Assembly: GCA_021234155.1 (NCBI GenBank) | Contig: JAJEKV010000013.1 | Span: 10,333,240-10,397,239, forward strand | DNA from: Isoetes taiwanensis | Taxonomy: Eukaryota; Streptophyta; Lycopodiopsida; Isoetales; Isoetaceae | Reading direction: 5' to 3' | DNA length: 64,000 nt | Shown here: in pieces, positions 58,212 to 64,000 of the stretch | Layout of the letters: every line of letters starts with the position of its first letter | How positions within the stretch are numbered: position 1 is the first letter of the stretch | The notes under the pieces: generated by a model | Told to the model about the DNA's origin: nothing | Database searches by the model: none | Seen by the model: only the letters and a program-made list of their open reading frames with translations | Made by a program: the position numbers and the translations under genes

Positions 58212-60386
58212 AGCCAGCCCTCTCTGGTCTGTGCACTATTTTTGCGCATAAACCCTAACCCTCTCTCGCACGCAATATCTGCCCTTTCATTGTGGTCTCG
58301 CCACGTGTCCCCTCCCTCCAACACGAAATCCAAGTCAGCTCCACGGTTCCGCTTACACATGCACGATCGCAACCCTCACCACTTAAAAAGGCAAGCCCTT
58401 TTATGCACACCATCATCTGCCATCGCCAAAAAGCACAGGGCAAAACAGGCCCCCTCTCCAGCGATAGTAGCATGTGAACCCAGCCTCATCGGCCTGACTT
58501 TGCCACATGGCAAAATCAGCCAAAAAATTAGGCCATTGGAATTGTGCTAATCCAGAGCAGCTTCCTTTCTACGAAAGGCGCAGAGACTTTCGAGTTGCCC
58601 AATTTCAAACTCGGTTTGGCTTCTAGCAATGATGCTTTTGTCTTCTTGCCATTAAGACAACTCTTGATAACTTGAAGACAAATCCGATGAAATGGGAAAT
58701 TGGGTTGCAATGGTAACCAACGTCGTTCATGCACCTCTAACTTGCTGATATGGCAAAGGAAGGAAAATCCAGCTCCTTCTTACTGGCAATGCACCCTTAG
58801 TCGGTGAAGAACGTGCTTCCGATGCTTTGCTTCTATCAACTCGTACTCTCAAGCTCTGCTTCAAATCTTTTGCTTCTGCAAGCTCTTCGTCAAATCGGTT
58901 CTTCTGAAGGCTCTGCTTCAAATCTTTTGCTTCTGAGGGTCTCTGCTTCAAATTGATTCTTCTACTAAGAATTGGTTCTTCTCCAAATCAATGCTCTTCT
59001 GCTAAGAGCTAGAAGTTGGCGTCGTACGTGTCATTAATACGGACGACGCATTAATTATGGATGACAAGCCCAATCCCGATCCTTGAAAGCTAGACCGAGC
59101 ACTCTCTAAAAAGGCGAGACCTAGCTCGTCAAGATCACCATGGCGATCCCTCCAAGCTAGGCTTCTTAGATAAACAGGAAACAAATGATGCAGAACTGAC
59201 TGCCAAATATGACCACCAAGAAGGCACTGAAGTTTATATATTCAAAATGTTACAATCTTTTTTAGCGCTGTCGAGATAAATTGAATTCGATGGTGAAATC
59301 CGGCAATAGATCTAGATATTTTCTCTTAACAAAGAAGTTCTAACGTCAATCTAAACACTCCAAAAATCAAAATCTAGAACGACATGCCAGATCTGACTTT
59401 CCATGCATGTTGAGTGTCCATGAGAGTTCCGTCCATTTATTTTCTCTTCTCAATTTGGACTATGGTTTCATTAGAAAGGCATAATAACTTTTCATGGTTA
59501 ACTTTGATTTTCCATTTATTGCCCTCCATAACTTCATATATGCGGCAATGAAGTAAAATAGAGGTACCTTTTGTCACTTTTCTTATGCATATTAGGAGTT
59601 GTATATATTTGTCATTAGATATATGCATTTCCATATGAGAGCTCTACCGATGCGAAACCTTATGGGATTCACCAAGCTTGCACGACAACACCAATCCACA
59701 ATGGGTGCATACGAAACAAAATCTTTTGTACGGGTTTTATGATTTGTGATTATTCATAATAATTACAAGAAATTTATTGCAACGACCAAGGCCACTACGA
59801 ACATTTCTCTTTCCCCGATCCTGTGCTTGGGGAATCGAGTCAATAGAGGAAATGTCTCTTGTGCTTAGAGAACGCAATTAATAGAGAAAATATTTCTTCT
59901 ACCAACTCAGTTATTGGTTTGAATTGTGTAAGTTGAGTTTAAATATATGTATGGAACTTCAAACTTTGTTCTAGCTTGATCCAATACAAACAAGGTGCTG
60001 CGCACGAAGGGTTACCCTCCACGGCTGGAGGTTGAGGTGGCTTAAATCATACTTGAAAGTCATGTCTTTACAATCAATGAAAATCGCCATTTTAAAACAT
60101 TGACATTTTGTGTTGGTGATGGTACCCACTTGCATCAGTAACTCCTCCTTAGATGTTGAGGTCCTCTTGGACTAAGATCTAGCAGGACACATGGACTTTG
60201 GGGTTTGAGTATAATGTATTGGTCTTTGGTGCTCGGTATGGAACAAGGATGGCCGCTACGTCATCTGTCTGGAAACCATAATTCATCCGGAAACTAGCTT
60301 GACACTGCATCCTCTACAATCTTGAATGCTATTGTAGCCTCCGCAGATGTTAAATTAGTCTGGCCACAGAACGTATTGGTCTTCAG
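58212..60386. other. Intergenic, no supported intact gene
   Basis: 58850-58960 contains a local repeat (CTCTGCTTCAAATCTTTTGC then TTCTG, twice, plus shorter CTTCAAAT/TTCTTCT variants). Small frames here have no domain. The missing 5' exon of the GDSL gene should lie in 59-60.4 kb but was not found. Confidence 0.5.
58850..58962. repeat. Short local repeat of CTCTGCTTCAAATC units
   Basis: Two close copies of GCTCTGCTTCAAATCTTTTG and several partial ones give the minus-strand frame its repeated AKDLKQSL text. Confidence 0.75.
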
Positions 60387-61030
60387 GTCTTGTTTGGAGT
60401 CAATTTTGGTTCTGCTGGATCCGGCATCTTTCCTGACACTGGTGCTGCACAAATTGGTAGAATTCCAATGGCTCAACAGGTTGCCAACTTTAGACGAGTT
60501 CAAGAAAGACTCTATGAGACACTTGGAGCATGTAAATCCTATGATTTTATAACAAGTTCTATCTTCTATATCACTAATGGAGTTAATGATATTGCTGATG
60601 CTCTCACGCATGACATCGTCACTCAAAGTAAAATTGTACGTCTAATTACCACCCTTTCTATGTATATAGAGGAACTATATAGTATGGGAGCTCGCAAGAT
60701 TGTCATTATCGATGGTTTGCCTATAGCATATCAGCCTTTCGTCGCTGCTTCTACAGGAGTTTGTGATTCCAAGCTTAATGACCTTGCAAAATCATGCAAT
60801 CAGCTACTTGTGAATCAACTAGATCAACTAAGGCATCGTCTCGCAGGTGCACACTTTGATCATGCTAGCGTCTACAATGTGACAATTGAAACTATTGAAA
60901 ATCCATCATCATTTGGGCTTACAAATGTGCATCAACCATGTTATCTAGGCAGCTTGCAAATGACCTTGCAAAAGCTGCCTAGATACATCATCATTTGGGC
61001 TTACAAATGTGCATCAACCATGTTATCTAG
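60387..61030 (+). pseudogene. GDSL esterase/lipase, 5'-truncated and split by a LINE (first part)
   Basis: GDSL lipases are secreted SGNH hydrolases. Starting just after a possible acceptor (CTTCAG, 60386) the frame reads VLFGVNFGSAGSGIFPDTGA (GSAGSG is the block II region), IPMAQQVANFRRVQERL, SIFYITNGVNDIADAL (block III, G-x-N-D), LYSMGARKIVIIDGLP and ETIENPSSFGLTNVHQPCYL. The N-terminal GDSL block is absent, so the catalytic Ser is missing. Normal sequence ends at 60952, where a duplicated 41-bp segment and a hairpin precede the LINE. Confidence 0.85.
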
Positions 61031-61031
61031 A
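60911..61031. repeat. 41 bp direct duplication around a 14 bp stem hairpin at the LINE 5' junction
   Basis: ATCATTTGGGCTTACAAATG then TGCATCAACCATGTTATCTAG occurs at about 60909-60949 and again at 60989-61030. Between them TATCTAGGCAGCTT (60942-60955) pairs perfectly with AAGCTGCCTAGATA (60972-60985). The second direct copy ends where LINE sequence begins. Confidence 0.9.
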
Positions 61032-63340
61032 CATGCTCATGGCAGAGCCAAAAGCTTTTTGGCGTAAGGTGTTATACCAGAAGCGCCAGGTGGCTGGTAA
61101 TGTAAGTGTGGAGCAATGGATGCACCGCTTGCAGGAGTTATATGACCCCCCAGGAGCTAATGCCAGGGTCCCGGATCAGGTAGGAGAGGTGCTGCAGCTC
61201 ACGCGGGAGAATGTCCAGCAGGGTCTCAGGCATCTGGCGAATGGCAAGGCAAAGGATTTACAGGGGCTGCAGGCCGAGCTGTTGAAATGGGGTGGCCCAT
61301 CTGTGGTAGGGCCCCTGACGGTGATCATTAACCAGGCTCTGAGCGAGGGCTCCCCGGGAGTGGATGGTTAGTAAGGTTGTTCCTGTTCATAAAGCGGGTA
61401 ATACGGACGAGCCAATGAATTACGGATGATTATGGTAAGCTCATTTTGCAAAGCTCTGGCAGGGTGGTGGAAAAAAGAAACTCACTAAGTGGGCCGAGGA
61501 GGCAGGGGCGCGGACAATTGGCCGAGGCAGGCTTTAAGCCGCTCACTCCACCACCGACCATATCTTCACTTTGAGAGTGTTGATGGAGGCAAGCCGGGAA
61601 TCTGCGACATGACTTGTATTGTTTGCTTTGTAGATTTTAAGATCGCATATGATACCGCCCCCGAGAGACATGTTGTGGCAAAGGTTGCAAGAATTGCGAG
61701 TTCCACAGGAGTTGCGGAAATGTGGTGCACCAAATTTATGATGGGATTTATCTTTGACCGCCTTATGAAGATCGGGCGGGCTTCTAGCACGTGGGAGTTA
61801 AGCGGGGGCTGCCCGTTGTCTCCAACGCTTTTGGGTTGTACATTGATAGCTTGGAGGCGTGGATGCAGCACCATGGGGAGCCGGGGGTGCAATTATCCGA
61901 TCGCGACCTCCGTGAGCCGGTTACTATATCTCGGATGATGTAGGTTTGCTAGCCCACACGGCCAGCAAAGATATCAAAAAAGATTTGGATGCCCTCGATG
62001 GGTTACGTGGGGCAACGAGAATGACAAAGAACTTGCACAAAACTAAGCTTCTCAGCGATCCCGTCCTCGCAACACCCTATCCCTGAGTTTTATTACGGCT
62101 GGGGACAGAAGTGGAGATGGTCGCGAGCTTCAAGTATCCGGGAATTGATTTCACTACTAACATGTTTGTGGGATGAGTGTGTGGAGAGGAGAGTCGGTCA
62201 TGCGGTGGAAGGCTCTATATGCGATTACAAAACGCTGCGTGTTGCTTGGGATAGATCTATGTGATAGGCGAGGAGAGCACACCTATTTAGGGCTTTGGTC
62301 GAGCCGGTCTTTGCTATATGGGGTGGAGGTTTGGGGCCCAAGAAGTTAGCAAAAACACGGGGATAAGTTGGAAAGGGTGCAGAAAGCTTTCTTGACATAT
62401 AGCTTGGGAGTGAAGGATACCGTACCAGTATCGATTTTGTTGTATGAGGCCCGGGGTTACGGCCTTTAAGACGATACGCTATCGCGAAGCATCTTACTTG
62501 TTTCCATAAGGTGGATGGGATGGATGAGCATGCGCTTTGCCTCCCACAGGCGTGTTGTTAACGGGGGCCCCCGCAAATGGTCGAAGAGGGTATGGTAACG
62601 GCAATCGTAAGGGATGGTTTAGGAGGTGGTCTATGGATTACCAACATATATGGTGGCAGGCGGTCGATCCAGCGAGAATGGGCAATTGGATCGCGGGCTA
62701 TGCCTGCCACTCTGGGGATGCCTCTACTCTTGCAAAGCCCAAGACGAGCACTATCACGCTCATTAATCCCGCCTTGAGCATGGACCCCATCGGTACTTGA
62801 AAGCACACATCTCGGTGAAGAAACGAGAGCTATTGCTGCCATAACGACGGGTTTCCATTACCTCGAATTGAAACAGTCATTTGGGGGGTGAATGGAGGGG
62901 CACGGATCCCCGTGGAGGAGAGGATATGTCGGTGTTGTGAGATGCACGTGATAGAGAATGAGCACCATGCCCTCCATGCCCCCGGCATATGCCCATGTCC
63001 GGCGGTGCACAGCGATCTTAGATGCTCTGACACACCGCTACATCAGTTACTCGCATCACCTATGGTAGTGCGACTGGGAGCTTACATCCTGCAGATTTCG
63101 GCTGTCAGACTTGCTCTTCGGGGCCATGGTATTTGAGAGCCTACTGTTAGGGTTTTTCCTCCCAAGTGGGGGTTTTTTCATCCCAGTAGTAGGGATCTAC
63201 TGTACAGTTACATTGTTTGTTTTTGGTGTTGGGGTTTGTGGCTTCTTGCCTGTTCTCTGCATGTACCGTCTCATAGGCCTCTGGCCTCCATGGACGTTAA
63301 AATAAACTTCCTTCCTTCCTTCCTTCCTTCCTTCCTTTTT
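61031..63340 (+). mobile_element. 5'-truncated LINE with (TTCC)n tail inserted in the GDSL gene
   Basis: Broken ORF2 pieces in order: KAFWRKVLYQKRQVAGNVSV (endonuclease-RT linker), ENVQQGLRHLANGKAKDLQG, SKVVPVHKAGNTDEPMNYG (RT block), CIVCFVDFKIAYDTAPERHV, GGCPLSPTLLG, a frameshifted DDVGLLAHTAS, then the C-terminal CRCCEMHVIENEHHAL zinc segment (62931-62979). Several stops and frameshifts make it inactive. The 3' UTR ends with ATAGGCCTCTGGCCTCCATG then GGACG and a (TTCC)n tail at 63307-63336. Confidence 0.9.
63307..63336. repeat. (TTCC)n microsatellite at the LINE 3' end
   Basis: About seven TTCC units, placed where a LINE tail belongs, directly before resumed GDSL sequence. Confidence 0.92.
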
Positions 63341-63364
63341 GTGATGACGCATCTCACTATGCAT

Positions 63365-63483
63365 TCTAGGACTTCTTCACCCGACTGAGGCTCTCAATCA
63401 ATCGCATTGTTGCAGCCAAGTTTTGGAAGGGGTCTGGAGAGTATGCATACCCCATCAAGGTGGAGGCACTAGCCATTATGTAA
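63365..63483 (+). pseudogene. GDSL esterase/lipase, C-terminal part beyond the LINE
   Basis: Resumes the GDSL gene: HYAF, a TAG where this family has Trp, DFF, then HPTEALN in the +1 frame (block V with its catalytic His), then IVAAKFWKGSGEYAYPIKVE and a TAA stop at 63481. Two one-base frame changes and one stop in 120 bp show decay. Its position right after the LINE tail shows the LINE landed in this gene. Confidence 0.8.
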
Positions 63484-64000
63484 TATCATTTGCATATGTA
63501 TTGGTTGCATCCATATATCCATTTTCCTATCTTATTATGTTATACTACTTAAGGTGCCCAGCATTGATGGGCACAAGTTGGAACTTGTAAATGTTGGCGA
63601 CCTATAAACGATAAGGCTGCATTGTAAAATGACATTGCCTAGCATTGTTGGGTAATAAGATAGCAAATGTATGATCATTATGGGGATATCCAAAACAACA
63701 ATATAATATACTTCTTAAAAATTGGTATATAGCTATTCTCACCATAAGGCATATCCCTTTATGTATAGGTGCCCCCAAAAAAAAAAACGCCAAAAAATAA
63801 AATAAAATAAATAATAATAATAATAATGTAGAATCATTCTATCTTCTATCAAGGTAGCGCGAAACAACCCGATCACCTATTCCACGATTTGTGGAGTTCT
63901 TATTTTATTCCTTAGAAGTGATTATTTTGTTAACCAATTTGGCATAATTATATCAAAGGCAATGAAATCTCCACCTACTTTTTGCATTTTTCCGCGCTCT
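63484..64000. other. Downstream of the GDSL pseudogene, no supported gene
   Basis: AT-rich, with an A-rich/(TAA)n simple tract at 63777-63827. Nothing else recognised. Confidence 0.5.

Overview
This window is nuclear DNA of a land plant. The evidence is a 20-exon condensin SMC2 gene with short GT-AG introns, a chloroplast-type pentatricopeptide-repeat (PPR) gene, dirigent and GDSL-lipase genes, and a Ty1/copia element primed by an initiator-tRNA-Met-type site. The species cannot be fixed from the sequence. Short introns next to heavy repeat load would suit a seed-free vascular plant or bryophyte as well as a seed plant.

Layout. 1-5.9 kb is a direct tandem array of a ~1.11 kb unit with truncated copies at its right edge; a partial inverted copy lies at 8.4-8.65 kb. 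5.9-8.3 kb holds a CpG-rich block, a LINE 3' remnant and microsatellites. 9.26-15.24 kb (minus) is a complete, apparently intact SMC2 gene. Directly upstream (15.45-18.96 kb) is a terminal-inverted-repeat element with a perfect 9-bp target duplication; inside it is a broken hAT-transposase-fold gene. 20.8-23.1 kb (minus) is a multi-exon gene for a Crypton/DUF3504-type tyrosine recombinase with at least one frame lesion. 25.49-27.76 kb is a second TIR element with a 9-bp target duplication and a subterminal array of short palindromes related in design to those of the first element. 29.76-30.25 kb is an array of about 13 short hairpins that share a CAYCAA loop but have different, self-complementary stems. 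31.5-32.2 kb is a LINE 3' fragment.

33.73-48.45 kb is one minus-strand copia retrotransposon (LTRs, PBS, PPT, gag, protease, integrase, RT, flanking AAAAT duplication). It has been opened by a ~9 kb insertion of unknown type (about 34.2-43.3 kb) that cuts RNase H, and by a ~1.09 kb insertion in its 5' LTR. 48.5-53.7 kb (plus) is a decayed PPR gene resembling Arabidopsis At5g02830. 54.83-55.38 kb is an intact single-exon dirigent gene, and 57.69-58.21 kb (minus) an intact single-exon GNAT acetyltransferase. 60.4-63.5 kb is a GDSL lipase pseudogene split by a LINE.

Three genes look functional: SMC2 (chromosome condensation), the dirigent protein (apoplastic phenoxy-radical coupling) and the GNAT enzyme. 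They share no pathway; they sit as islands in transposon-derived DNA. Exon boundaries were read by eye from splice motifs, frame continuity and remembered family conservation; no search was run.
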